A stretch of DNA of 64,000 nucleotides from Allacma fusca (GCA_947179485.1 OX359246.1:56957632-57021631); one strand, 5' to 3'. Positions 11,974 to 24,559 are shown, counted from the first letter of the stretch. The notes: a model not told the origin generated them from the sequence alone. Numbers and translations: made by a program.

Positions 11974-13542
11974 ATGTCGTGGAAGATTGTACTACGGGTA
12001 AGACCTATTTTCCCATACATTTTCCATAATATTTCTCATTCTCTTAAACACTAAAAGTCTCACAGTAAACCCAGTAAATACAACAAGTACTCGTCAAACG
12101 CTTTTCAATATATGGATCTATAAGGACGCATTTTTTTCATTATATAATCTCTTTATAAGACCAATCAGTCCTCATTTATCAGCCCTGCCGCAGATGGTCC
12201 TTTATTTATGTTATCTCCATTCTACCCTTTTTTTAATAGCCATTTGTCGTTGCATTTATCAATTTCCTAAAGAAACAAAATGAAATAAATCATAGTGTTA
12301 ATCGTTTCATGCAGGATGAGAGTTCGCAGTGTCACAAATTACCACTTACAGCGAGCATATATTTTTTTCAAACTCCAAGCATTTGTTTAAACTTTTCAAC
12401 CATTAATAATACGAGGATAGTTCCATGCATAACCTGCTATCCAAAATAATTATGACTCACAAGAAAATTTTGGACCGTATTTTTGTTCCGGGAAAATAAT
12501 CCATGTTTTTCCAACTGTATAAATAGATAATTTAAACTAAAATCACTCAACATTACACAAATGTTATAAATGGGTTTATTTACGCTTGAAATGCGACTAA
12601 CTACACATGTCTAATCGTTTTAACTGGTTTAGGGAATTCCCGAATTATGCGTTCCAAATTTCACTGGAGTCCTGCTGGAATCCTTAGAAAATAAAACTGC
12701 GTTACCCGACGAATTGTGTCCACACCTGTGTGAAAAAACAAGAGAATTTTACGTGCACCAGAACGGAGAAGTCGGCCATCGAAGTGATTATTCAAAGATC
12801 TGCGACGCAGTTGTTTCTGCTTTCCCTATAATAAACGGGTAAATTCCACCGCCTTGAGTACATCACAGTTCTGAGCTATTTAAACCAGTATTATAAAAAT
12901 GACAACATGATTACTTGCTGGAAATGCTTCGACTATTGCTTTTATACCTTTACCTTTTTTGAAGGAAACATTTGGGGAATTATATGGGGAAGTATTGTAA
13001 CCTGAAAAGGAAACTTCAGAGTCAGAACCGATAAGTCTTGCCTGATCAGAGTGAGGAAACCACCATATCAGTCACCGAGCCTGTAATCCACCCTAGCGAA
13101 ATTCTTGAAGATTTCGTTGCACATGACCAGATTTATGAAGTGACAGTATACTATGAAAATAATCCATAGGAATTCATTCGACTAATGAAAAATCCTATTC
13201 TGGTGATGGTGTCACCAGGAGTAAGGGAACTATGCTTGATTGAAGATGCCGATTCAAGTGATTATAGTGCAGTTGGAGGCCTTTTATTTGGTAAATAAAG
13301 TCCAGTTGGCAGGTTTCGATAAAAACGTGGAAAGCTGGTGGGAAGTCTCGTTAAACGCGATCGCTATTGCGGCGGAAATCGAATCTTTGGATGCCGAATT
13401 AATAATCAGCAGATTTAATAGCTCCTACTCTGATTTATGCAATTGGGATTTTGATGAACAGCCAAACAATTTTTCTATCTTAAATACGTTGAAAAAAGGT
13501 AAAATTCACATCGAAATAGATTTAGGTTACTGTGAAAACTAG
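11974..13542 (+). pseudogene. Broken multi-exon gene, unrecognised family
   Basis: Exons join in frame: 11974-11997 (MSWKIVLR), 12633-12838 (starts GIPELCVPNF; contains HRSDYSKICDAVVSAFP) and one from 12965 (KHLGNYMGKYCNLKRKLQSQ), all with GT-AG borders. The third exon's frame stays open to 13295 apart from in-frame stops at 13032 and 13167, then coding sense continues in another frame from about 13240 to 13542 (WWEVSLNAIAIAAEIESLDA). The pattern YSKICDAVVSAFP followed by a basic stretch recalls transposon-associated proteins that carry SAM-like domains, but I cannot name the family. Two stops and a frameshift argue for a pseudogene; unseen introns could rescue part of it. Confidence 0.45.
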
Positions 13543-14504
13543 GAAGCTAATTACGAGTATAATGCTCCAGTTAGCCAACGATCATTCTATTTTGTCATTT
13601 TGGTTGCATTTGCTAATATTCAGAAGGCAAAAGAGACGACCTCAACGGAACAATACAAAAGATACAAACTTGCAAAACTCCGCAACTATTAAAGTTCTGT
13701 ACGAGCAATCTGACAAATTATACGAAATCAGGACAATACGAATAAGCTGTTTGCGGATACGTACGACCATCGTATAGCGTTGATAACATCATTTGAACAT
13801 TCAACATTAGTACAATATTATCCATGCTTCGCAAAAGAGGTAGTAAGAATGATTAATCTTTCGTAAAATATTCTATGCATATTGATTGTTTGTACACTAA
13901 CAAATGGAAGTATAGAAAAAGTGAACCTTGGTTCTAATCAAATATATTGTAGCTTAAACTGATTTGTGAATTCACTTGATTTTTAGAGTGCTGCAGTGCG
14001 TGGAAGAATTGTCCTTAAAAGTGATTTTAATATGGAACTTCATAACTGCATTTGATGTAAGATCGAAATCTTTTAATAATGGTGAATGACGTGTCTTTAC
14101 TTATTAATACAATTAAATGTCTCCTCCAGTGTCGTTCAGAGTATTCAACGTTTGGGATTGAAAGTGATCAACATTATATGTACGCTGCCATTTGCGATTC
14201 CGAGGACAACTTTAATATGAACTTTTCGTTACCAACGACCAAGAAATTGGATGTTTTCAGTTTAAAAACGTTCGGACTGACGTTCAAATTCGGTTCAATA
14301 TCAACAGCACTCGTGTTTCTTATACTCCTTTATTCACTGCTAGAAAAGAAAAACTATCCAGAACACCACAGAGCTGAATTCCGCGCACTGGAAGCTTTTC
14401 TGTATGGCAATCGTTCATTAGTTCCACCAGATTCTAAGGATTATTGCTTGTATATTGCAAAGATGTTCGATGAAATTGTATGCATAAGAAATTCCAATTC
14501 ATAA
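13543..14504 (+). pseudogene. Possible 3' continuation of the broken gene plus a 141-codon open frame
   Basis: Coding-like fragments continue after 13543 in changing frames (for example SNYEYNAPVSQRSFYFVILV in the frame of 13240, and HRIALITSFEHSTLV near 13770). At 14079-14504 a 141-codon open frame follows, with a hydrophobic stretch near residues 69-90 (SISTALVFLILLYSLL). I do not recognise it. It may be the last exon of the gene starting at 11974 or an unrelated exon. Confidence 0.3.
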
Positions 14505-17500
14505 TGTAGGAACTGCTCGATGTCAATACCCATGGAAGCTGAATGAGGTTATATTCACACATATGAAGTGTAAGATCCACAGAAAATTACAAAAAATCAT
14601 AATTTAAACCATTATTTTTACATGTTTCGTCATGTATAAATCGTTGCATTCAAATAATAATGTTGATGGCAATAAAAAAGATTTACAGCAGATTAACAAA
14701 AATAGAATAATTACATATTTAAGTAAAACATACATATGACAGGAGTTAATGCGACATTTGGTGAAAAAAGTACCCTCATAGTAACCCAGAATTTTCGGTT
14801 ATTGCTACAGGCTCAAAAGAAAGTCACACATATATGCCCAACTACGGAATCCAAACATGGAGAAATGGGAGAAATGCTCAATTTTGCTCATTTTTGTTGA
14901 AATTTCTAAATTCCGATTTTTTCCCTTCAAAAGTCACAGTTTGCAAGAAAAAGGAACCCCACATGGGTTGTTGAAAATGTTTTGGGCTTCACAATGAGCT
15001 ATATATTATAAAGTTGTGGGTACTGGAACCAGATGAAATTTTTGTGACATTCCAAAATGGCCACATATGAGGAGTTCCTAGCGATTATGGGGGAGTGCCC
15101 TCATAATCGCGTACGGGAAAATCCAATGACAGTTCATCTGATTCCGATAATGACTCCATCACTGAAGTTTACAAAAGCGCACAAAAAATGTAGAAAAAAA
15201 AACTCCAGTAAGGGTCTAAAAAGAGGACCTACGCAAACAAACGATGAAGTATTAAATGGTTATAAAACATTCTCATGCAAATACCAACTGATTAGCTGCA
15301 AAGTCTCGACTATAAAATACTTCGTGTTCTCAAAATATGCATTTTAAAATATTTTGTAATAGTTTAGTTACTGCATAGCTTATCAATAACTGAAAAATTA
15401 CTTTCTGTGTTGTCTCGCAATGTCATTCAGATTTTTCTACTTTTACACTTATTTCATATTTTCAGTGGTATTTTCTAAGTGTTTGACTGATTTGAATCGC
15501 AAGGAGCGAAGGAAGAAAAGAAATTTTTCAACTGCCTCTTTAAAATCAGACGGTAGATTTGACCTCTACGGACAAAACAACTTGGAAAACGTTGGTTCTG
15601 ACAGGTATGTACAGGAAATATTAAAATACTAAAAGTGAATATGGCAGCTCTCGATATAACGGATTCACATAAGCCCTAGAAAACGTGTACACTAAATCGA
15701 GACTATCGTTATATTGCCAGACGTTATATCAAGGGCTGCTTGTAATTCACTTAATAACAGGAAACGGAGATAAGGGCCTGGAGACGTTGACTTTTCAAAA
15801 ATAATTAAAGTTATGGGCCAGATTACTAAACTTCGATCAACTAAGATTATCAATCTTTGAAGCGATAAATTTAGCAAACATTTCCACATAGAAAAACATT
15901 AAATGCTGGCGGTTTGGTAGCATCCATAATGTTGTACAAAAAGTACCAGTCTTTGAAGGACCTGCCCCTGGTACATATTTAAATGCACGTATAGTTTTAT
16001 TACACCTTTTCACCGACAAATAATAGAATAAAGTAATTAAATAATTGGATACTTACGGGTTATTGGTTTATAAGCAAATTGATTACTTTCACTTTAATGT
16101 AATGAAGATAAAATTATAGCCAAAACTTATTTTAGTTTCAGGTGGAAGCAGAACAATAATATACACTAGCAATCAAGCGCATGTATGTCAACGCTATAAA
16201 CAAGCGATCACGCTTATGAATCCTGGGAAGGTAACTTGTCATCTAGATATAACGCTAATAGTCTATTGTGGAAGTAGTATGGTTGCATTCAACAGAGACT
16301 AGGACGTAAATCCTGAGATCGCAAGCTGAAAATGAGTGGGAAGTTAGGCGATTTCTCGCTTCGCATGGGCTTACATTTCCAGTGAAACTATGCTGCATTG
16401 ATAGTCCTGGTGTCAGCGCAGTGTGTACCAGTCTTCGATTCCGAAATGTAGCCCTTTACCGGGTCCTTCAGTAATAAAAAATGAATGTGGAAGTTTTGTA
16501 TAAGATATGCGATTGTAGTTATGAAGTTGTAATTATCGAAATTTTATAAATAAATAAAGTATTAAAGTAAGTTAAAATAATAAAGCAAAATGATGCACAC
16601 TGGTTCATTTCTCTTAAAATTATTTCTTCCTCTCGCGGAATTCTCTTTTCATCGATGCGAGTGTATAATCGAGTTCTCTAAATCGATGCGAGTTTATAAT
16701 CGAGTTGTCCAAACAGTTTGGTTGTTTGAATAATTCAGAGTTTTCACAAACTGAACATATGTATATTCTTCGTTGATTCTGTGTTTGAGTAGCTTCATCG
16801 TACTACTGTGACGTGTCAATTTCCGGTGCATTCATACCCGGCACTCCTGAAGTTGTGTCAATATACCATTCGATTGTGCCAGGCACTCCCAAATAAGGGT
16901 GATATTGCCCCCTGAAAATGTTAGGGAGGGACAGGCTATACGCTTTGCAAGAATCATGTTAGTTTTTTTCTGACTTTTTGCTGTAAACTGCAATAAAGAT
17001 TCAAATGTTTTTTATAAATCCTGTACAACTAAATTGCAATTGTATTAAAAACTAGATGCGCATATATTTCTAAACAAATATGATTACGGAAACATCTTTC
17101 TCATCCTAGCACATACTAGTAGGATTAGATGATACATGTATACTTGTAGAGATCAATTCACAATTTTCTCTACAAACTCATATTTTTAGCTTTCAATTCC
17201 AAGGCCACCTTAAAATTATTTTTACTCGCACATAGCGGAACAAAGAATTCGTTTACTTTTTAAAACGTTTTTTGGCATAGAAACTTATTTAAAGCAACTT
17301 TTTGAAATAAATCACAAAAAAGAAAATTAACCAAAAAGAAGCATTCAAAACTTATTTGACAATATATACGTTAAAAATATTGTTATTAATATAAACATTA
17401 AAGTAATAAATACTAGAAGTATATAAAGTCAGTTTTCCATTAACTTGAAGAACAAATAGTTAGGTTTGAGGTATGTCATTGTGCATTATTTTAGGGTTTA

Positions 17501-17527
17501 ATATTAATAAAATCAGTTATTTATATA
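14505..17527. other. No gene recognised; small palindrome and tandem pair
   Basis: A 96-codon frame at 15057-15347 and a 70-codon frame at 15420-15632 match nothing known. A near-perfect palindrome lies at 15083-15112 (GCGATTATG paired with CATAATCGC) inside the first. A 31-base direct duplication, TCGATGCGAGT.TATAATCGAGTT, lies at about 16653-16713. The remainder is AT-rich and featureless. Confidence 0.4.
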
Positions 17528-17611
17528 ATGATTATACGCACGCATTGGAAGCTGAAGAGATTTGATGATCTGTACATTTTCAAAGTTTTGTTTACTGGTT
17601 ATCTCGTCAGA

Positions 17612-18070
17612 ATGGAAGGAATCAAAAGAGCTAGATTGGACCAAGATAATGCAATTGTTTCCAGTTCATCCGATGATGACTATTTTCAGACCCTCTCAAC
17701 AAGTATTCGAAAAATCCATCCAAAATGCAAGTCACCATCAAAGACTCATGATGTCATAACCAACGGGTTTAATTGCGTACAGTATCCATACAGCAGCAAT
17801 GAAAAATGTAATTTGAGACGTCATTTAAGAATTCGTGAGAAGGAAACTCAGGAGTTTGAATGTGCGAAATGCAAGTACACGGCACTAAATACAAGTAATT
17901 GGAAACATAATTTGTCGTCACAGAAGCATGAATGTTTGAGCAATGGCACATTCACTGGAAGCACTTCCTTGTCCTGAATTGAATTGCACGTTTGCATCCA
18001 AGCATATGGGGACTATACTTGCAACTTTCAAACGTACATAGGAAAAACATCGAAGTGGAGACACTGAATT
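17612..18070 (+). pseudogene. C2H2 zinc-finger gene fragment
   Basis: An open frame from ATG 17612 to 17977 begins MEGIKRARLDQD, passes an acidic and serine-rich stretch, and then shows CAKCKYTALNTSNWKHNLSS followed by QKH, a C-x2-C-x12-H C2H2-type layout. An earlier finger (FNCVQYPYSSNEKCNLRRHL) has lost its second cysteine. After a frame change at about 17960, cysteines and histidines continue (CPELNCTFASKH, then EKHRSGDTEFC). Damaged fingers and the frame break suggest a pseudogene. The base before 17612 is a plausible splice acceptor (CTCGTCAG), so upstream exons may exist. Confidence 0.45.
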
Positions 18071-19344
18071 TTGCAAATAAAGACCAATTCAAAGACTAGA
18101 AATCAAGTTTGAAAGCTACCAACAGTTGTAAGTAATTCAAAAGTCCATCCAAAAACAACACTCAATTGTACATCTGTCATCGAAGCGGTGTGTATGAGGC
18201 AAAGCAAGATCGCATTCGTGAATTGGGGGATACTGGGGACAGTTAAGTGTGGAAGAATTTGCACATCGCGTATCCGAGTCAGCCAGGGCGTAAATGACAC
18301 CAAAGTGGAATAATAGAAAACGCATACGGGCCATTGTATTGAGCCTGGAAAAGTAGATATTGCGTCGCCAAAAAACTGATTGCTTGCTGCGTCTTTGAAA
18401 GGTATTCCAAAGTACAAAATCATTCAAAACATCCAGCAGACTCACAGTGGGAACATCACGGCTATGTCTTTGGTCACAAATCAGGACTTGGTGAACATAG
18501 ATTAAAAAATGTCAAAATCAATACACATTCACCTCGACAGCAATGGTGCAAAAAGAATCCATCTGAAGTATCTGGAGCTAAAACAATCGGGTGATAATAG
18601 CAAATTTTTTATAAACCCTAAGGCGAGCTTTTAGCACAGTATCCAACAAAATTTGGGAAATAGGCAAAATTTGTATTCACAATTAATATGTCAATACGTT
18701 AAATCAATATTATCAAGGAAATGTAATTATTATACTGTAATTTCTTGTACTTTAATTTAAACCATGTGGATACATACTATTATGTTGAAGTGTACTTTAG
18801 AGTTTACATTCGAGTTTTGTGGTTTCGATTTGGTTTTTGTAATATCTGTTACTCTAATACTTATTGTTTTACTGTATATGATTTAACGTCATTGTTGTAA
18901 CTCGGTTGTGCTTACACTTTGTATAAATAGCTAAACTATTTGATAATACTAATAAAACTTTCAGTTTTTAATGTTTTTGAACGCCATCGTAATTTAACGT
19001 ACCATTTGGCCCAATGGATACTACTGATTAATTGCTAAGCAACTGTTGTCGCCTGAGCGCATTTAAAGTTGCCTTAGTGGTAAATACAGTCATCAACGGT
19101 AGGTGTAGATACTTCTTCTCAGTCGCATTACCTTCCAACGATGTTAAACTGCTGACTGGTAAGAGTGTACAGTAAGTACTACATAGTGATTGCAAAGCAA
19201 ATGTTTTCGCCTGAGTGCGGTTAACGTTGCCTCGTTTTGTCATGACATCATTGCGTCTGCACTGTTTTAATAACAATTACTGGGCATCACGCTTTGTTCT
19301 AAACATGTAGAGGTTTTTATCCATTTCGACCCATGTGCCTGCAG
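18071..19344. other. Mostly non-coding; imperfect direct repeat
   Basis: Short frames at 18103-18445 match nothing. A block of about 60 bases repeats imperfectly: GTCGCCTGAGCGC..AAAGTTGCCT near 19046 and TTCGCCTGAGTGC..AACGTTGCCT near 19207. No gene recognised. Confidence 0.35.
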
Positions 19345-19778
19345 GTCTTCTGAAAAAGAATGGTATCCTCCATTGTCGGACCTGAGCGACAAAGCCCGGC
19401 GAAACCGTGCAGCTGACGTCGTTTCCGAGTTCCCAGAGGCTTGGAAGGCTCCAAAGCCTCACGAGGATACCGGCACGAATTGGGCAGCCAATCTGATGGC
19501 CAACCGCCTAGGGTATTATATCTTGGTCGTTGTATTACAAAGTGTGTGCGCAAGCCACTGTAAACAATCAAATGCTTTGTGCTTAGTCTATCCTGTATTG
19601 TAGGTACGTCCCCGAACGAGGTCTTGGGCCCAATGGTGGAGGTCGAACGACGATCGTGAGGCCTCCTCCGAATTTTGTCAACCGTCAGCCCGGCATGGAC
19701 ATCGACACCACGCTTGATAGTGACGTGATGACGAGTATCGGGAAAGGGACGGTCAGCGAAGGTCGCCTGGGCCCGTGA
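19345..19778 (+). CDS. Hypothetical gene, two 3' exons
   Basis: Exon 19345-19512 (acceptor CCTGCAG; contains KARRNRAADVVSEFPEAWKA and NWAANLMANRLG) joins exon 19604-19778 (YVPERGLGPNGGGRTTIV, ending SEGRLGP and a TGA) across a GT-AG intron that restores one continuous frame. This stretch is clearly more GC-rich than its surroundings, as coding DNA should be. An AATAAA lies at 20034. There are 113 complete codons; the 5' exons were not found. No family recognised. Basic, glycine-rich and proline-rich composition near the join is the only feature. A transposon protein is possible, but splicing in frame supports an expressed gene. Confidence 0.5.
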
Positions 19779-20280
19779 ACTACCTTGGGGGCATATCCTT
19801 CCATTCGGGTGGATTGGTAGGACATTACTTTACATCAATTCAAGCCGATTTAGCAATACATTCAGAATACAATGTTTTCTTGAAATTATAGTTTCAAGGA
19901 GTACCAATTCCAGACTAGAGGGACTTGGAGACGGAAAAGAAGAATCGGTCGGGACGACGAGAGGATGAAACAACGTAGGTCGAAAACATAGTGTAGATTA
20001 TTCGTGAAATCCGAACACTAAACAAATTTAACATAATAAAATTTAATAACTAGCTTATACGTTATACCTCCGACTCAAAGGATTTAATTTTATTCATTTC
20101 TAAGTGCTGAATTGAATGACGATTCATTTCCATATTCTTTGTTTTCAATCTAATTGTGTTCCAAGGTGGTAATTCATTCGTGTAGCGTTGGATTATAGCA
20201 TATTGAATAATGTAATAATTTTCATTTTTAATTATAATGGCAGATTATTATAATTATAATAGATTAATTATTTAAGCAAA

Positions 20281-20671
20281 ATGGAGGTTATTTTTGAAAA
20301 AAGACTGGTGGGCCAGTGATGCACCTTACCCGTACGTCGATCCAAAAAAGCCGGTTGACGCAATTTCTGTGGAGAGCGATTTACAGTTACCTGACGAATC
20401 ACAGTCCGTGCATATTGAATTATTTTTATGCACTGACACCGCAGCTCTCTTATTTTGTTTGCAATTTATTAACATTTGTAATTTAAATTTTATTGTAATA
20501 CAGGTTTCAAAGCAGGAAAAGCGTCGTCTTGACCAGAAAATAAAGCGAAACACTGCATGTCGGCGTATTACTCAGCATCAGCGGCGTAATTTTCAGCGTT
20601 ACGCAAAGATAAATTTGAGAAAGCATGAAGATGTGCAAACAATCAAACTGATGGTGTTACTAAAATTGTAG
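20281..20671 (+). CDS. Possible hypothetical exon(s)
   Basis: An open frame covers 20294-20671 without an ATG at its start. The first part reads WWASDAPYPYVDPKKPVDAI, the last part is strongly basic (KQEKRRLDQKIKRNTACRRI). A hydrophobic run between them at about 20430-20500 ends in a splice-acceptor-like TTGTAATACAG at 20503-20513, so the middle is probably a short intron retained in frame by chance. No family recognised. Confidence 0.25.
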
Positions 20672-22080
20672 TTATATTATTATGATAAACTACAATAACG
20701 TAACAATTTGAGGATTTAAGGAATTCTGGACACTAAACATAGTATCATTATATATAAGAAAAGTGGACATCTTTTAAAAGGTAATGACCTTTTCTAATTT
20801 CTACACATATATTGTGCAAATGCTCGTCCCCGGTAGCGAGAATGTTAATGAACCACGACAGGTAAAAAATGTTTGACAATACAATCACATAGACATAACC
20901 GGAACATATTTTCACGGAATCGTATTAACATGGAAGGGCAACGTGCGGGAGATTATTTGTATGTAAAGGTATAATACATTTCATGCTTATAGCAATCTAT
21001 GATTACATGATGGTTGAGCAACAACAATATCATGATATGATGCTCTAATTGTAAGTATAAAATCAGAAATTGTCACTTGCTAATCGAAAATTAAGTCCAC
21101 TCAGTAACAATATGATGTCAAATCACATTTTTCCGTTTCTCTTGTTAGCGATTTCTACGGCTGCTGGTAATGTGAAACAGGTTGGCAAATAATTTTCCTT
21201 AAAATAGTGATTTTGTTAAAATTATTACTCCACAAAACTGTCCAAGTTTTGAAAGTATTTTCGTATTTACTGCTCCCAGTAAATGTTGATAACTTTAATA
21301 TGTCTCAAATTGAACTCAAATACCACTGCTGCACTAGTCTAGTCAGACTTGACTATGAAATGGGAGACTTGACTAGACTATATAGTTACGGATTTTCGAA
21401 AATTTGACTTGACTAGCAAGCACCTAATTCTGTGAAGAATTGACTTGGCTAGACTACATTGCATTATAAATTATAGTGATAGACTTGACTTGACTAGGTG
21501 AACAATGTGCAGGAACTAGTCTAGTCAGTTTGTGAATGACTTCAAATGATGCCTAAGTCATTCAATGAAGCATTTTAGGAGGGAATGGGGGAACTTCAAA
21601 CAATAACGAAGGGTACAGTCCAAACCATAAGCAATTTCTATATCAGGACTTGTTACTGCATCGTTTAACGATTAATAAATTCAGTGTGGACAAATGCAGT
21701 GCATAATTGAAGTATTCAAGCCGTTAATTTATTGCACAATATAGGCAGCAACAGTACTATATGCATGTATGTCTCCAGAAATTTAATAAAAACACTCATG
21801 TATATTCAAATATTAAATCATGAATCACCCACAGTCCAGTTGAAAATCTGTGAAATCACACCGGGCATACAGATTTGTATAAATATCCCAAATGATTGAG
21901 GTCGAAGCGAATGCAGTAACAATTGAATACAAAACTAAATCTGAGGTAGTGCAAAACGTTTAAAGAAGGAACCAAAAAATCCTGAAAAGTAAAGCATCAC
22001 CAGAAAACCTGTCCCCAAAAAAGTGCAGAATACTGTACGACAAAACAACGAACAACTAAACGGAATTTATAATAATTGCA
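20672..22080. repeat. Non-coding; CTAGTC/GACTTGACTAG degenerate repeat at 21332-21537
   Basis: Between 21332 and 21537 the motif GACTTGACTAG recurs about eight times in both orientations and the block ends in two copies of ACTAGTCTAGTCAG. It resembles the subterminal arrays of the hAT-like elements in this window, but I found no target duplication. The rest of the interval holds no gene. Confidence 0.4.
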
Positions 22081-22324
22081 TATTGCGGCTTTCAAAAAAT
22101 GCTTCCTATGAACATTTTATCGCACGTGGCAGTATAAAACCCAATGAAATCGATACTTTATTGGAATCGAAATTCATAAAAAAATATTCGAATATTACCG
22201 ATTCGAATCCGATGTTGGATACCTTTGTGAATTTTTTTTCGATTCCAATATTGATTCGGAAGCCAGGGTTTTATGAATATAATTCCGATTCTAATTCCGA
22301 TTCGAATTTGAATTCCCGTCCCTG
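22081..22324. mobile_element. Right part of a hAT-like element related to 3705-4474
   Basis: It shares ATCGATACTTTATT, AATTCATAAAAAATATTCGAAT and the closing AATTCCCGTCCCTG terminus with the element at 3705-4474. The reverse complement of the end, CAGGGACGGGAATT, is closer to a clean hAT terminus than the other copy. I could not find the left end or a matching duplication, so it is truncated or diverged at the left. Confidence 0.6.
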
Positions 22325-23103
22325 ATACTTACTTACAAAGCTTTTGTTTCGCGTCACTAATTCTCGTCAAATATCTTATGGCGTAATTTTCAATTTCAAT
22401 GGAGCTATGCAAGTACGATCCTTTACGAGAAGAATTGTCGGACTGCCACATAAATACAGAGAGACAGGTTGGGGAAATTGTGCGTTTCAAGAGAAAACAT
22501 TAGGGGGACGAGGACAAAATGGAATTTTTGGAACGTCATAGAAGGTCTGATGAGCCAAATGTCTATTTTCCTGTTACCACAGCAAGGGCAGACCCTGGTG
22601 GAAATTTTGGGTATTTACCTGCAGGCCTGTTAAGTAGTCACTATTAGAAAAGATGAATTCAGTAAATATTCAGACATGGGGTAAAGCTCCGTTAAATTCC
22701 GTTTGCTCAGTTTCTGTATAACGGGCCCGAAGTTCGATGTGTTATTTTTCAATGAGGAATCCTTCGACAAGCGATCTTTTGACGAGTGTGAGTCGAAATA
22801 AGATATGCGATTTTCAAAAAATTTATACCGGTTTCACAAAACAGCGATTGTCGCTCACCGCTAGCGATTTTTTGTCTCTTTTACAACCGCTAGTGAATTT
22901 ACACAGGAAGATACAATGCAATGTAAGCTTCTATAGTTTCCATAACATTGAATTTCGCCAGCTATGATCCCCAAGCGACCATCGCGTGCTATGAGAAACT
23001 CTCTTATCAAAAGTGTCGCACTTATTGAAAGTATTTTCCTGTGAGACCTGCCATGTCTCTCGCTCAAAAAAAGCATGACACTTTTGATAAGTGAGAAACC
23101 TCT
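22325..23103. other. No gene; start of a TCGATGAG-rich complex repeat
   Basis: From about 22745 the sequence carries scattered copies of TCAATGAGGAAT, TTGACGAGTG and ATTGAAAGTATT that recur to 25740. An inverted repeat CTTATCAAAAGTGTC / GACACTTTTGATAAG lies at about 23004 and 23079. No coding gene. Confidence 0.35.
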
Positions 23104-23107
23104 AGGG

Positions 23108-23250
23108 CTGCTAGTGGGGACAATGTTTTTGTCCCGCAGACAATTCCGTTCCGTCCCGAAGCCCGAAATTATCGGGACAAAAAAGTTCGCCCCGCCTCCG
23201 TCCTGAAATAACATGGGGACAAAATTTTTGTCCCGCCCCGAGGAATCTGT
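23108..23250. mobile_element. Fragment of a GGGACAAA-motif element
   Basis: It starts with CTAGTGGGGACAA and repeats CGGGACAAAAA / TTTTTGTCCCG four to five times over about 140 bases. The TAGTG start fits the hAT-like group here. No opposite terminus or duplication seen. Confidence 0.35.
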
Positions 23251-23334
23251 TTTCGTTCTTACAGAAGCTCTAGACATCTCTTTTCTCTAGAAAGGTCCCT
23301 CTCACATTAAAAGTATTGAAACGCTTTTTTCATT

Positions 23335-23692
23335 ACCAATCTTTCGATGAGGAATCTTTCGATGAGAAACCTTCCGATGAGGAACCTTCCGATGAGGAAC
23401 CTTTCGATGAGAAACCTTTCGATGAGGAATCATTCGGTGAGGAACCTTTTGGTGAGGAACCTTTCGATGAGGAATCTTTCGGTGAGGAACCTTTCGATGA
23501 GGAACCTTTCGATGAGGAACCTTTCGATGAGGAACCTTTCGATGAGGAACCTTTCGATGAGGAACCTTTCGATGAGGAACCTTTCAATGAGGAACCTTTC
23601 AATGAGAAAACTTTCGATGAGGAATCTTTCGATGAGGATTCATTCGGTGAGGAACCTTTCGATGAGGAATCTTTCGGTGAGGAACCTCATGA
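23335..23692. repeat. 15-bp minisatellite, CTTTCGATGAGGAAC, about 23 copies
   Basis: The unit is CTTTCGATGAGGAAC with variants GGTGAGG, AATGAGG and GATGAGA. Because 15 is divisible by three and the unit has no stop, several frames on both strands stay open (FDEEP repeats on the plus strand, SKGSS on the minus). The centre copies (about 23490-23590) are nearly identical and the edges are more varied, as expected of slippage or unequal exchange. It sits within the TCGATGAG-rich interval. Confidence 0.9.
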
Positions 23693-24559
23693 GTTATGGA
23701 GGATGAGAGATATTACTCTATTCGAATTTCGTCACTTTTAATGAGCGGGACACCGAAAATGTAGTATCTCACATATCAAAAATCCCACTGAACAAATGCA
23801 TTTTGCCAGTGTGACATTTCACTTTGTCTATGGCTCATGAAGAGCATATTGTTGAAAATTACAACATCTCGTTTCGTCTGTCACTCATCAAAATTTTACT
23901 CTAATAAGGAAGCTAAAAATAAAATGAAAGTAAACACTTGAGAAACATGAGATACCACACTTTGTTTTTCTCTCACCAATAGTAGTTGTCCAAACGAATC
24001 AGTTCGATTAAAAATTTTTGATTCAATTTATTTTGAAGGTTGAGCTGAATCGAAACTTGGTCCGACTAATATTTAAAAGTATAACACTCATCACTCATAG
24101 TGTTTTTAACGAGTTCAATGAGTGTGATACCCAATGAGCCGTCTCTCAATAATTGAAAGTATACTTACTAAACTATCTGTCGATGTGGTATCTTGTAATG
24201 AGTGATCTCTAGAGGAGGAATCTTTGGGTGAACAATCTTTGGATGAACAATCTTTGGATGAGCATCTATAAGCGATCTTTTAAAGATAGCTGAAATGAGA
24301 TGTCGCTTTTCGAAAGTGTTACTTTCGATGAGCGAGACAACCAGTGTTACCAGATGTAAAATCATGAATTCCGGGACAAATCTTTTTGCAATACAAAATT
24401 TTAAGTTGTCTAGGTTTATGGTGAAAAAACATAGTAAGTAGTATTACTTAAATTGTTCGTTTTATTACCGATAAACGGTTTATTCTAACAATAATGTCCT
24501 ATTATGAAAATCTAATCATTTCCAACATACTTGTCAGACGACTATTCCAAAAAATTAGC
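23693..24559. repeat. TCGATGAG / TTTGGATGAACAA degenerate repeats, no gene
   Basis: Motifs such as AATGAGCG, CACTCATTG, TTTGGATGAACAATC (24225-24265) and TTTCGATGAGCGAG (24322-24335) recur. At 23983-24067 lies a short inverted-end piece (TAGTTGTCCAAACGAATC.., ending ..TTGGTCCGACTA) related to the 5050-5549 element but without a visible duplication. Confidence 0.4.

Noticed and set aside
21332..21537. Complete hAT-like element with CACTAG ends
   Set aside because: The motif array is real, but I could not find matching ends with a target duplication, so only the repeat is reported.
23316..23741. 141-codon acidic FDEEP-repeat protein
   Set aside because: The frame exists only because a stop-free 15-bp unit is repeated; other frames on both strands are equally open, and there is no start context or domain.
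23983..24067. Second full copy of the 5050-5549 family
   Set aside because: Ends are related, but flanks ACCAATAG and ATATTTAA do not match and the body is only 85 bases.
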